From NCBI GenBank assembly GCA_963585895.1, contig OY757916.1, positions 19,027,223-19,091,222 on the forward strand: a stretch of 64,000 nucleotides of DNA, in the 5' to 3' direction. The notes below the pieces were generated by a model. It ran no database searches, was not told the origin of the DNA, and saw nothing but the letters and a program-made list of their open reading frames with translations. The stretch comes from Sepioteuthis lessoniana (Eukaryota; Mollusca; Cephalopoda; Myopsida; Loliginidae). This document shows, in pieces, positions 30,905 to 40,862 of the stretch (its first letter is position 1; each line of letters opens with the position of its first letter). The position numbers were made by a program, and so were the translations under genes.

Positions 30905-31402
30905 TAATAACATAATGGTAAAGTAAATCAGACCTGACCGATAAAATTAAACGCAGTTTCTTCCAGGCAGCGGTCGTATCGGTACTGCTATATGGATGCA
31001 CTACTTACAAAACGGCTGAAGAATAAGCTAGACGGCAATTACACAAGAAAGTTGCGAGAAATATTGAACAAGTCCTGGCGGCAACACTACACAAGGCACC
31101 AACTATACAGCCACCTGCCTCCCATCACGAAAACTATCCAAGTTAGACGAACCAGACACACAGGACACTGGTGGAGAAGCAGGGACGAGCTCATTAGTGA
31201 TGTACTCCTATGGACCCCCGCATATGGCCAAGCAAAAGCAGGACGACCAGCTCGAACATACATACAGCAGCTATGTGAGGATACGGGATGTAGCCCTGAA
31301 GACCTGCCAGAGGCGATGAATGATAGGGAGAAGTGGCGAGAGAGGGTCAGGGATATCCGTGAAAAAATGGATTTACGACATGTAGAAATAAGCGATGGTT
31401 GA
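30905..31402 (+). mobile_element. RTE-like LINE 3' end, 5'-truncated
   Basis: ORF 30992-31402 (136 aa) reads KRLKNKLDGNYTRKLREILN, RRTRHTGHWWRSRDELISDV, GRPARTYIQQLCEDTGC and NDREKWRERVRDIR. A small deletion upstream breaks the frame after LLYGCTT. The end lacks the (TGA)n tail and continues as unrelated codons. Relative to other copies Ala-Gly-His-Cys is Thr-Gly-His-Trp. Confidence 0.85.
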
Positions 31403-31479
31403 AATGAATTCTTTTTTGCATATAAATGTTGGTCAAGTGTATCGTTTTATTTATAAAATTCAGATCGACCCCAAATTAG

Positions 31480-31780
31480 ATTTTTTTTTAAATGGATTAT
31501 TTTATCTAAGTTTCTTATTGGTTCAAAAACGTATTTTTAACAATATATGATGGAAAAGATTTCCTAAACTATTCTTGGTTTTTATCTTTCATTATTTACC
31601 ATAACATTCTATTATCGTCTACCATCTGAAATTTTTTTTAAAAAGGAAGGGCGTCCCAAACGAAGATGCTGATTGGTCAATAGATACAAAAATAGAAATT
31701 CAAAAATTACAGTTTCACGAGCCTCTTCTAGCACAAAAAATTAACACTTATTTTCAATAGAAATTAATTCATTTTCCATA
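31480..31780 (+). repeat. Unclassified repeat U, copy 1, right part
   Basis: GGTTCAAAAACGTATTTTTA, CTATTCTTGGTTTTTATC, GATGCTGATTGGTCAATAGA and AAAATAGAAATTCAAAAATTA align in order with 61730-61915 and with the reverse complement of 50092-50345. It ends in a (TA)n run. Confidence 0.6.
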
Positions 31781-31965
31781 TATATATATATATATATATT
31801 TCTTTTAAATATCCTGTCCGGTGGCAAAAATTGCTTAGTAGCGCCAAGAGTGGGTATACCGTCTTGAGCTACCGAAACTGTGTTATCACCTTGGTTGGCG
31901 GCTGATGAGGGCAGGGTATTGCACGTGCTTTCACACGTTGTATGATGAAAAAAATATATATATAT

Positions 31966-32612
31966 ATGTTTGGTTGAAGACCTTGGATTGTTTTTTTTGT
32001 TTTTTTAAATCTTCAAATGAAGACGTTCTTGTCTACTTGCCATTTTACTTATGTCTGAGTCAAGATGATGAAGAAAGTACTCTATTCTAGCCCAAGGGCT
32101 TTCGACTATTTCGCTGGTCATCTTCGGGGGTTGTGTTCGATTGTTTATTGCTGAGGTTGTTTTTTTTGGGGTGGGGAGTTTTATATTTATTTAAATTATG
32201 TTGTTTTTTCTGGTGGGATATAGATGGGGTTGGTTCATTCTGTTAGGGTGGGTGGTTAGTCATTAAGTATGTTAATATTTTAATACCTGTGTTAGATGTT
32301 ATTTGATTTATCGTAGTTTTTTTTTTGTTTTTTTTTTTATAGTCATTGCATTGAGGATTTGTAAACTGTTTTTATTGTTATTTTTATATATGATTTTTGT
32401 ATTGTTAATAAGGATATTTCTTATATCCGGGGATTTGAGTTTGTCAAACACAACCACCGGAGATGACCAGCGAAATTAGTGAAAGCCCTTTGGCTAGTAT
32501 AGAGTAATTTCTACACTATCTTGACCCAAACATAAGGATAATGACAGGACTCGGCGTCTTCACTAAAAGATTTTAAAAAGAAACAATCCGCGGTCTTCAG
32601 CTAAACATATTT
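31966..32612. mobile_element. Long inverted-repeat element, about 175-bp arms
   Basis: The left arm (31966-32141, TGTTTGGTTGAAGACC... TTGTGTTCGA) is the diverged reverse complement of the right arm (32438-32612). Matched pieces include TTTCGCTGGTCATCT, AGGGCTTTC, TACTCTAT and TGAAGAC. The spacer is about 295 bp, T/G-rich on plus, without a gene. Both ends abut (TA)n. Each arm contains CCGAAGA/CCGGAGA + TGACCAGC + GAAA in one orientation, like an eroded hammerhead core. It may be a PLE-type terminal repeat pair; that is inference. Confidence 0.65.
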
Positions 32613-32653
32613 AGATAACGACTTTCAGCCTAAATATATATATATATATCATC

Positions 32654-33574
32654 ATCTTCATGAGGTCAAGATTATAGAACAGAGTTATCTCTCTGTGTCT
32701 CTGTCTCTCTGTCTCTCTCTCTCTCTCCATCTATTCTTCTCATACACCACTCTTGACAGGTCCTCTAGATTGCATCTAGTGTCCGCATAGAGCTGTTATT
32801 TGTAAATCCCTTCTGGTTAGTCACCAGAGGCGAATCTTGTTTATGAGTCCATGAGAGAAAGTGTCCGTTGAGTTCGTTGTTACTTCTCCAGCAGTACCCA
32901 CACTGTCTTATTCATCTTACTTGGATGGTTTTTAAGATGGGGAGTAAGTGGCCATATAACTGCTGTTTTATGAAGTGCTCCTTCCAAGATTTGTCAAAAC
33001 AGCACAAAGCATTCTTGTATAGTTACTATATAGTTTTTCTCCTTACATTTTGTTACAGTCTAGGCAGAGCATCCATACAGCTTGGTAAAAAAACTGTTTT
33101 AGTTTATCAGTGAAATCAGATTTCCATATGATCGATAACCTGTCAATAACAGTCCGCGCCTTCCCTATGCGACAGTTGACATCATTTTCAGTTGATGAGA
33201 TATTGCTACCGAAGAACGTGAACCGGTCTTCTAATTTTAGAGGAATGCCACTTAAAGTAGAGATCGCTTTCTTGTTTAAATCACATGTACTCTATTTTAT
33301 TTGCGTTTATGCAGAGACCAATGCTCCCTGCAACTTGCTCCTGGCTATGCAGCAGCGATATTTGTAAGAAATGCTGGATCGTCGACGTCGTATGCGTGTG
33401 TCATAGTTTTTACTGGATATGGTCTGCTTCTTGTCTTTTTAATGTAAAACTATTTTCTTTTATTAGATTTATGGACGTTCGTAGTGCGTAATCAAGACAA
33501 AACATGAACATACATTGTGCTACATCTTGCAAGACTCCAGTGACAATATCGAAAAGGTCGGTGTCACTATCAAG
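32654..33574 (-). mobile_element. RTE-like LINE, 3' part, old (interrupted)
   Basis: On plus it starts ATCATCATCTTCATGAGG. On minus the eroded protein shows FDIVTGVLQ (reverse transcriptase motif B region, near 33545), CLDYALRTS, the CINANKIEYM stretch near 33310 and RTQRTLSLMDS near the end. A (CT)n run lies at 32695-32730. The LINE is cut at 33574 by an inserted Jockey-like LINE and resumes at 33973. Many stops. Confidence 0.75.
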
Positions 33575-33972
33575 TGAGTTGGTTGGTTGGTTGGGTTTTA
33601 TGGTATATCAACACTTGTAGATCATTTCACGTCAAATTCTGTCCATATAGTCAACCAAAGATTTCAAAACGAATACTTTGGTAGGTAAAATTTTCTATTA
33701 GCAGGATTTCATTTGTTTGCACAAGATTAACCAGTTTTAAGTTGTCATGTTTTTTGGTAGAACTCTGTCTCTCTCAAGAAGGACAGGATGTCATCTATTT
33801 TGACATTCTCGTACTGATCGGTTAAGCTATTTACTTTGAAAAATCGCTTTCTGATAACAGCGAAAGCTCTGCATTCTATAAGAATGTGTTTAACTGTGCA
33901 AGTTGTCTGGCAGGTCAAACACTGTGGTTGTGGTTCCTGTTTCAAAATGAAAGAGTGAGTAAGCCTTGTATG
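33575..33972 (-). mobile_element. Jockey-like LINE 3' end inserted in the RTE-like LINE
   Basis: On minus it encodes LTHSFILKQEPQPQCLTC, QTTCTVKHILIECRAFAVIR, KRFFKVNSLTDQYENVKIDD and ILSFLRETEFYQKT: the C-terminal C-x2-C...H...C region of Jockey/I-type LINEs. It is followed by a 3' untranslated region and the tail GATCTACAAGTGTTGATATA-CC, the same tail as SINE-2 and LR1. ACTATCAAGTGAG (left) and ACTATCAAGAGAG (right) form a 13-bp TSD with one mismatch. This is a 5'-truncated insertion of about 400 bp and marks the likely partner LINE of SINE-2 and LR1. Confidence 0.78.
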
Positions 33973-34640
33973 ACTATCAAGAGAGAGAACTGTTGCTGTC
34001 GTGTTTTTGTAAAGCATAATTATAGTGTTAATAGTTTCTTTGGGGAAACTGTATGCTAGCAGTATTTGCTTCATATTTCCTCTATGTTTGGAATCGAATT
34101 GGTCAGAGAAATCTAAGAACCATAAAATAGCCTCGAGATTTTTTGCACGTACTCCTTCGATGATTCGATGAAGTATTCCAAGCGCTGTTTTTTTTATGAA
34201 TATTTTATCTAGTGAATCTTGGTGTCGGTGTAGGTTCATAGTTTTCCTTCCTTTCGAGGAATTTGGTGTTTAGGTACACAAGCTTGTTCTCGAGAGAAAA
34301 CATCGTTAGATAGTCACCATTTCTGTTTGGTGAGTTGTGTAAGCTGATTTAATCACTTCTGTCTATGCCAATGAAAGCATTCTTGTCTACTGATAATCAG
34401 AACGATGTGTTTAGGAATGGGTCGAACAAGAGAAGAAAGCTCGTTATAGAAGTTGGTAATGCTCATTTCTTCATAGACATTTGAATAACTGTTGCAAGGA
34501 TAGATTTTTGTGCAGAGGCTGCAAATAAATATAGCACACATCATTCTTGGTTTGATTTTCTCGAAGGCACGAGGACCGGGAAGCATTCATACACCGCCAA
34601 TGGAGGCATTGATGGAGTTTTTCCATGCAGATGCCGACAT
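33973..34640 (-). mobile_element. RTE-like LINE, upstream part (continues 32654-33574)
   Basis: On minus: SSLVRPIPKHIVLIIS near 34400 (endonuclease domain region), QACV..NTxxxxKxGK-like stretch near 34260, then KKTALGILHRIIEGVRAKNL, FLDFSDQFDSKHRG (catalytic Asp region of motif A) and YKNTTATV near 34010. The next codons belong to the inserted Jockey-like end, giving an artificial chimeric ORF at 33745-34239. Between endonuclease and motif A much is deleted. Confidence 0.75.
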
Positions 34641-34835
34641 AAATGTCAAGATAGATAGATAGAATTGCTTGTCATGCAAATTGCTTATCATGACTTACCG
34701 GAAGACTTGAAATTGATCATGGGACAATATAACAATTATTATAAAATGATAAAAAGAACTATAAAAGTAAATACATATATATTCATACATATATATATGT
34801 ACATATATATACCTATATATATAAATATATATATA

Positions 34836-35130
34836 TGCGCGTGGTGTAATGGTTATCGTCGTAGGAAATGAACACGACGACACGAGTTCAAATCCTGGAC
34901 GAGACTGATTGCATTTCACATAGCGCTAACACCCTTGGGAAAGGTTTGAATCCAATTATTCTCCCTCCAGCTATGGGTAAATAGAAGGGCGGACTAGGTT
35001 CTTCAGCCTTGGTGAGGCAACTAGTCTAGGAGAAGGAAAACTCTGAATTCAAACCTGTTAAACTCTGCTTAAAAAAATAATTGACCTTGTGTCATATCCT
35101 GCCCGAGCGGAGGGGTTGGGTAAATAGGAT
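34836..35130 (+). mobile_element. SINE-1, full length, in TA-rich DNA
   Basis: CGTGGTGTAATGGTTATCGT, B box GAGTTCAAATCC, core CCCTTGGGAAAGGTTTGAA, end GAGCGGAGGGGTTGGGTAAATA (in parts). Flanked on both sides by TA-rich microsatellite, so the TSD cannot be read. Confidence 0.92.
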
Positions 35131-35208
35131 ACGTATATATACATATTTTTTACATATATATTTACATATATATATTTACATATATATATATACATATATA
35201 TGTATATA
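35131..35208. repeat. (TA)n-rich microsatellite
   Basis: TATATATACATATATTTAC-type units between SINE-1 and SINE-3. Translated frames give Ile-Tyr runs only. Confidence 0.9.
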
Positions 35209-35441
35209 TAAAGTAAAGTTAGCGACCATAGTCGAGGGTGACCCGAAGGCTCCCTTTTCGATAGCTACTACTCCAAGGTGTAGGGGAGGGCGCTACTCCA
35301 TTCCCTGGATTGCTCCACTTTACCCTTGAACCGTACCTTATAATGCTGAGTGTTAAGCAAGGTGGTATCAAGTTCCATTTTTAAAGTCTTTGGTATGACT
35401 CGACCTGGGATTGAACCCAGGTCTCCCGGGCCATTGGCGAA
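35209..35441 (-). mobile_element. SINE-3, near full length
   Basis: AAAGTAAAGTTAGCGACCAT, TTGCTCCACTTTACCCTTGA, CTCGACCTGGGATTGAACCC and TCTCCCGGGCCATTGGCGAA follow the family in reverse. The A box is lost into a (TA)n run. Confidence 0.88.
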
Positions 35442-35567
35442 TATATATATATATATTTACATTATATATGTATATGTATATATATATCATTGGACACTAA
35501 GACAATATAAAATGCTACAAGAAACTATAAAAGTTAATATATATATACATATACATATATAATGTAA

Positions 35568-35598
<31 letters not shown>

Positions 35599-35640
35599 TA
35601 TATATACATATATATGTATTTAAGAGAGAGAGAAGGGGGT
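35442..35640. repeat. (TA)n-rich microsatellite with (GA)n end
   Basis: Several TA blocks separated by GAAACTATAAAAGTTAATAT, which is also near 34755. That suggests local duplication of the (TA)n-flank unit. It ends in GAGAGAGAGAA. Confidence 0.85.
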
Positions 35641-36380
35641 AGAAGAGAGAGTGTTTAGTTCAAATGTTGTCACTTTCGAAAGAGTAAAAATATAAGAAAA
35701 TAAGCACAAAAAAAAATCAGTATTTTCATAAACAAAGAAATTTAGCCGGGAGACTTTGTCACATAACTGCGCCAATCCTCGTGTTGCAAATACGGTGCAG
35801 CAAACAATAAAGGAGCTGAGTTAGGAAGTTCTTCCACTGGTACAGTACTTTTTTAAAATCTGTCACTTTCAGACCTTCACTTGTTTCACTCTATTCTTTC
35901 TGTGACTATCGATTTGACTAAGTTAAAGATATCAAGAAAAATATTCCTCAAAGAATTTGAAGAATAAAAACCCAGAAGAAAATACTTTGATGACTAAATA
36001 ACAATTCTTCAGATTGATAGGCATAAAATGTTTTCTTTAAAAAAAAGTGGAAGTTTTGTACGACATAATAGAAAGTGTTTCCTCTGAAAACTTGGCGGAA
36101 GATTAATTAAATTCAGGGTCGTAGAATTAAAAAAACACTAATATTATTTAGAGCCATAGGCAATCAACTCTAAAACACTTGATAATATAGCGGGTTTTTT
36201 TCCTAAGGATTCAATCCAGCTTGAAAATTGTCATTCCGTTATCAATTTCTTATATTTTCTTTATTCCACTTGTTTTATTCAGAAAAAAATCAAATATTAT
36301 TAACCGTCTAAAAAAAATCATAAAAAGTCCGTATTATCTTCTGGTAAACGCCCTCAACATTTTTAATGTAGTGGCTGCTT
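35641..36380. other. Unassigned AT-rich gap
   Basis: No listed repeat, no domain-bearing frame. The 64-codon frame at 36221-36415 is hydrophobic and shows no recognised motif. Confidence 0.35.
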
Positions 36381-37114
36381 CCCGCTTTCAGCGATCCTGG
36401 TATCTAGCATTGTGACCAAAAGCTAGATCAATCTCCAGAGGTAGGTGCGAGAAGCGGTCACACATGAGAGTTAGGGATTTTTAGGAAGGGTCAGGTAGTT
36501 TGTTGTAAGAGTTATCGGCAGAGAGACCGGTAACGACCTAAATTTTGGCCACTCAACCAGCTGGCTGGGGCGGTAGAGTACGTCACCTGCACCAGTACAG
36601 AAGGGTACAATCTCCCCCAAAACGAGGCCATCCGTTAACCGTAGGTGGTGACCCACAATGCTTGAGGACGGGATCCGGGTAACTGAGTAGACCGTGATCG
36701 ATAGCCAAAGTGGTCACGTGACTTGCAACACTCCACTTTGCCCCTTACTTAGCAATAAGGGTGGTCGGAGAGACCCCCGATCTTATCAATCGGCTGGTCA
36801 TGTTAAGCCCTTATACCTATATGAGTGTCCCGACGGTATTCTTCAAATAGCTCTTGCGGTGAACACTCACCCTATTTCCTCTTAAAGGTAGTTTAAGGGA
36901 TTAGGTGAGGGTCAGTCGCGTTGAGAGAAGCAAGTCTTTGACTACAGTTTAACTTTAATAAGGGCTCGAAATCCCCTTCCGGAAACGAGTATACAGGGCG
37001 ATATGTCCCCGTCTCAACCAAAGCGAATGGGAATCTCCACCTGAACAAAAAATGGACACAGTAGTAGTTGGTGAAGTATAGGACCAATGAAAAAACAAAT
37101 GCATATAACAAATA
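36381..37114. other. GC-richer unassigned block with LR1-like head at ~36548-36630
   Basis: GGCCACTCAACCAGCTGGCTG, read as CACTCAACCAGCTGGCTGGG, then GGCGGTAGAGTACGTCACC and GGTACAATCTCCCCCAAA resembles an LR1 head (GCCCAGTCGGCTGGGGCTGTAG type). The rest, less AT-rich than its surroundings, has no match in the window. It may be an uncharacterised repeat or unique sequence. Confidence 0.35.
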
Positions 37115-37495
37115 AAAATTTGAAAAAAAAAAAGAAATGTCTCTGAATCAGATTCAGACAATGGAATTATAGAATTTCCAATATTTATTGTAAGTGAATC
37201 ACGGGAGGAAACTTCTTTGGTCAAATTGTCAACCTTCTTGATTGAAAGAGTGAACCTACGACCAGTGAAAAAGATTAAAAGTGGCAATCTATTTGTAAAA
37301 GTTGAATATAAGAAACATGCTGAAAGCAAATGAAAATAAAAACTTTCCACAGTGTAAAATACGAAATTTACCCGCATGAAAAGCTTAATATATCAAAGGG
37401 AGTTATCAGAAACAGAGATTTACCCTTTGCTACACTAGAGAAAATGAAACCAGTCCTAGCAAGGTATCACAGAGTACAAAAGGACAATTATTAGA
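37115..37495 (+). pseudogene. Jockey-like LINE ORF1 (gag-like), N-terminal part
   Basis: Reads GIIEFPIFIVSESREETSLV, KLSTFLIERVNLRPVKKIKS and GNLFVKVEYKKHAES. After a frameshift near 37330 it continues KMKIKTFHSVKYEIYPHEKL, NISKGVIRNRDLPFATLEKM. This is the conserved region preceding the zinc knuckles in Jockey-type ORF1 proteins as I remember them. It ends with a stop at about 37493. It probably belongs with the zinc-knuckle piece at 39370, separated by a mariner relic. Confidence 0.65.
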
Positions 37496-37504
37496 AAGGA
37501 TAGT

Positions 37505-37660
37505 GAACGCACACGTATTGGGTTTGATCATAATCTTCGTTTTTGTGGATTATGATTTATTCAAAAATAATTTAACAATAAATTAATTTCAAGCAATACT
37601 ATATAAGGCATTATTATGGATCATCTCTTACCACTTGTCAGTTAACGAGTTTATTCCACA
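37505..37660 (-). pseudogene. Mariner-like transposase C-terminal remnant (first)
   Basis: On minus: CGINSLTDKW-EMIHNNALYS-IA then stop and NxFIVK. This matches the usual mariner end (GIxxLPxRWQxVIxxNGxYI) and the sequence at 37740-37860, so two mariner ends lie in the same orientation, separated by (CA)n. Confidence 0.55.
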
Positions 37661-37663
37661 AAT

Positions 37664-37706
<43 letters not shown>

Positions 37707-37707
37707 C
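37664..37707. repeat. (CA)n(TA)n microsatellite
   Basis: CA run then TATA, between the two mariner ends. Confidence 0.9.
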
Positions 37708-37739
37708 ATATATTGAATTGAGTCATAAATAATTTCAGT

Positions 37740-38716
37740 TTTAGTAAAATATAATCTATTCATGAATGATTTAACATTGAGTTAATTTCAATCAATAGTA
37801 CATTCACTGTTATTTTGAATCACCTCTTGCAAATTATCAGGTAGCTGGTTGATTCCTCTCAAGTAGAATTTAGCTGGTTTCAAATTCAAAGAATTTTTCC
37901 ATAAACGATTTTACCTGTTCTTTGGAACATTTTTGTCACTCGGGGGGTTTTATAGAGAACAAAAATGGAAATCCCTTGGTGCCAGGTCTTATGAATATAT
38001 ATGGGGTAAAACAAACCAGATATACATGGGGTAAAACAAACCAGACTAAATTCAGTAATTTTTTTCTGCGTGATTCTGGCTGAATATGGCCATGTGTTAT
38101 CAACGAGAATCACAACGTTTTTTCCTATTGACAAGTTTAGGGCGTTTTCTAAGGAGTTTTTAATTCACATGTTGCAGCTGTTGAGTGTATAAATCTGCAT
38201 TGAGTGTATGATTACGATTTAAAAACTCAAAATAAATAATACAACAGTGATCCCACCATATACACAGCATAAATTTACTTCCATAAAGCTCCCCTTTTGG
38301 GGTAGGCTGCGGGGATTAATCCTTGTTAATCCAATGCTTTTGCATTGAACATTGTCATAAAAGATCCATTTTTCATCATCCGTTATGATATTCTTGAGAA
38401 ACGGGTAATTACCCTGTTTTAAGAAAAGAATTGTCGCAATGGATATGCGATCTTCCTCATTTTTCTCACTAAGTGTATGGGGAACCCAAATGTCCAGCTT
38501 GATGTTTTTTTCAAACGGCATCAGATTGTGGATTGGAATACGTTGAATTCAAGAGCTTATTCTCAAACACTTTTGCACGGATTGCATTCCACCAAATCAC
38601 TTAAAGCACCTTAATCAAGAACTGTTGAGTGTTCTGTTCTGGATTCCCTCTTCCAGTGTCGTATCGCCAGGATGAAACTTTGAAAATCAGTTTCCAATTT
38701 GGCAGTCAGTTATGAC
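37740..38716 (-). pseudogene. Mariner-like transposase, degraded
   Basis: On minus, from N to C: KFHPGDTTLEEG near 38660; PFEKNIKLDIWVPHTLSEKN near 38500; ITDDEKWIFYDNV near 38370 (first catalytic Asp, xTGDEKWIxYxN motif); CCVYGG near 38245; VVILVDNTWPY near 38110 (second Asp, xDNARPH motif); FLRGINQLPDNLQEVIQNN near 37800. There are stops and frameshifts between these. ORFs 38219-38521 and 37886-38134 are pieces of it. The N-terminal helix-turn-helix part lies beyond a SINE-1 insertion at 38731. The order of motifs makes Tc1/mariner membership firm. Confidence 0.8.
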
Positions 38717-38730
38717 ATCTTTACCACAAA

Positions 38731-39008
38731 TGCCCGTGGTGTAATGGTTATCGTCGCAGGAATTGGACACGGCGACACGATTGGACTGATTGCATTTCAC
38801 ATAGCACTAATACCCTTGGGAAAGGTATGAATCCAATTATTCTCCCTCCAGCTATGGGTAAATAGTAGGACAGACTAGGTTCTTCAGCCTTGGTGAGGCA
38901 ACTAGTCTAGGAGAAGGAAAACTCTGAATTCAAACCTGTTAAACTCCGCTAAAAAAAAAATTGACCTTGTGTCATATCCTGCCCGAGCGGAGGGGTTGGG
39001 TAAATATG
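38731..39008 (+). mobile_element. SINE-1, young copy inside mariner, 14-bp TSD
   Basis: TGCCCGTGGTGTAATGGTTA to GGGGTTGGGTAAATATG. ATCTTTACCACAAA at 38717-38730 and 39009-39022 is the exact TSD. About 18 bases around the B box are missing (ACACGAT then TGGACTGATTGC), which should cripple its own promoter, so the loss is either post-insertion or was transcribed from elsewhere. Confidence 0.93.
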
Positions 39009-39022
39009 ATCTTTACCACAAA

Positions 39023-39260
39023 TGTAGAAATGTTTCCATCTGTCTCTGTGTCGTTTTTATTATTCTTAAACTTCTAGAACATCACAAGTCGAATGTACAC
39101 TTTCAATTCCTCCATTTTAGAGTCATGTGATCATAGACCAAATTATAATACTCACTCTTTTACAACTGAAATAAGAATGACCAATGAATTCACTCTTTAA
39201 TCAGGCAATTTCTGGTAGCATTAAAGACGTTGGAAGTTTGGAATACGTAGTCACAAGTTG
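39023..39260 (-). pseudogene. Mariner-like transposase, N-terminal side (continues 37740-38716)
   Basis: On minus the frame TDGNISTFVVK leads across the SINE-1 into LTAKLETDFQ and KFHPGDTTLEEG. Farther right no motif is legible. The terminal inverted repeats could not be recognised. Confidence 0.45.
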
Positions 39261-39369
39261 TTTTTAAAAATGGAAATTATTCATGTCTAAACCCAATACA
39301 TTCTAACATCTAATAAATCAATAATTCCCAAAGAAGTGAATTATTAGATACTAATTCGAAAGGGCGTAG

Positions 39370-39600
39370 CAGAACATACCCGAGCTCTTGAATCGCTTTA
39401 AATGTTATAAATATGGACACCATTGGGAGAAGTGCAGAAGACATCCGATATGTAGAAGGTATGGTAAAAAAAACTATACACAGATAAAAACCTATCAAAC
39501 AGAACCAGTAACTAAACAAAAAGAATTTACAAATACCCTTATAACTATAAATAGAAAATTACAAATACACATAATTCCAATGCTTTACCTAAAATAAATA
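39370..39600 (+). pseudogene. Jockey-like LINE ORF1 zinc-knuckle part
   Basis: ORF 39388-39597 reads NRFKCYKYGHHWEKCRRHPI and CRRYGKKNYT. KCYKYGHHWEKC fits a CCHC knuckle, C-x2-C-x4-H-x4-C, except that the first Cys is Arg (CGC in place of TGC). The second knuckle (CxxCG) has Tyr for Cys. So the nucleic-acid-binding domain is damaged. It probably completes the ORF1 piece at 37115. Confidence 0.65.
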
Positions 39601-40299
39601 TCCCCAGGGAAAAGTCACCCCGATTGACAATCCGTCTACCAATGACCAAAATATACCCAGAACCAAACATCAAAGCAAAACACATCCTTCTGTTGCATAT
39701 TGACCCCGGCCGAGCTGTCAAAATAGGAAATGCTCCTGTGTAAATAACAGGTGCATCTGGTCGAAGGTATCAAGGGGATAACCTTGACTGTCGAGAGGTT
39801 GAATTGAGTGGACGTAAAACAATAATATAACGCGGTGCACAGGAAGTTCGAGTTAGTTGGAAATAAGATGCTGGAATGAGGACCATGTCCCAGAGAGGCA
39901 CCCTGTTGAGCAGTCCAGGAGAACGGGAAAGAAACGATGTTATGGCCATAAGAGTGGGGGGTCAATATGTTGCAGTTCTGTTCAGTATCCAACTCACCTC
40001 TCACACAGTAAAACCTTTAGTAACCCTTTCGAACCCTTTCAAATAAAGTGAGAGGTGTATTTTTCTAAAGAACTGTGTCCGCTCGTCTTTATTGCGTCGT
40101 TATGTTTCTGCATGCATATGTGTATATATAGTTGTTCATGGCTATACAACGCTTATAATTCTAACTAAACTTGAACTTCCCCAGCAATTCAAAATAAATC
40201 GTGCTTAACAAACAAAAACAACTCATATTATTAAACCCTCATCCTCTTAAACCAGAAAACCTTCAACATCAAGACTGAAATCCTACCAAACTATGTATT
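39601..40299. other. Unassigned; LTR- or TIR-like features
   Basis: CTGTTGCATATTGACCCC (near 39690) and GGGGTCAATATGTTGCAG (near 39958) are imperfect inverted repeats about 270 bp apart. Downstream is AATAAAGTGAGAGGTG (polyadenylation-like, near 40043). It could be a small DNA element or LTR piece; neither has a TSD that I could read. Confidence 0.3.
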
Positions 40300-40862
40300 T
40301 CTAATAATTTTACGAGTTCTTCATACCAGCGTTAGTTGATGATATTTCACTAGAGTGACAACAAATCTCCTCAGATCTCCAGGACTCTTCTTAGTATTCT
40401 GACCGATCTTAACATTGCTATAGTTTGGATGCTCTTGATTCGTATTTCTGACTAATCCGGTTCCCTTTCCACGCCTTTGGGGACTGTTCCAAGAGCGCCA
40501 ACTAAGATTGGTATCACTGTTACTCTCATGTTCCACCGCTTTTTTTTTTAGTTTACTGGGGTTCATTTGAGTACTTTTCTTTCTTTTCACTTTCTTTTAT
40601 TTTTAATCCGTGGTTGCTGCGATGGCAAAGTCCACTATATGACCTGCTCTCTTTTACTTTGTATTTTTGTTTGTTTGTTTGCTTTTTTTTTTTTTTTAAT
40701 TATATCTAGGGTCTTGTGACCGGGATTTAGTGATCTGTTTGTATCTCAAAATCCAAGAGAATTTTATGCGTCTCATTCTCCAGGACAGATTCTGGTTTGT
40801 GCATATACCATATGGTAATATGGCCAAATTTCAATTTCTTGCACAATTCCCAGTGGATCATC
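40300..40862 (-). mobile_element. REL LINE 3' part, longer truncated copy
   Basis: ACGAGTTCTTCATACCAGCG, AGTATTCTGACCGATCTTAA, TTTGGGGACTGTTCCAAGAG and, further inside, CCAAGAGAATTTTATGCGTC, GCACAATTCCCAGTGGATCA from the endonuclease region. Directly followed by a second copy in the same direction. Confidence 0.82.

Noticed and set aside
39636-40004. 122-codon minus-strand ORF
   Set aside because: No recognisable domain; it covers an LTR/TIR-like region with a polyadenylation-like motif on the other strand.
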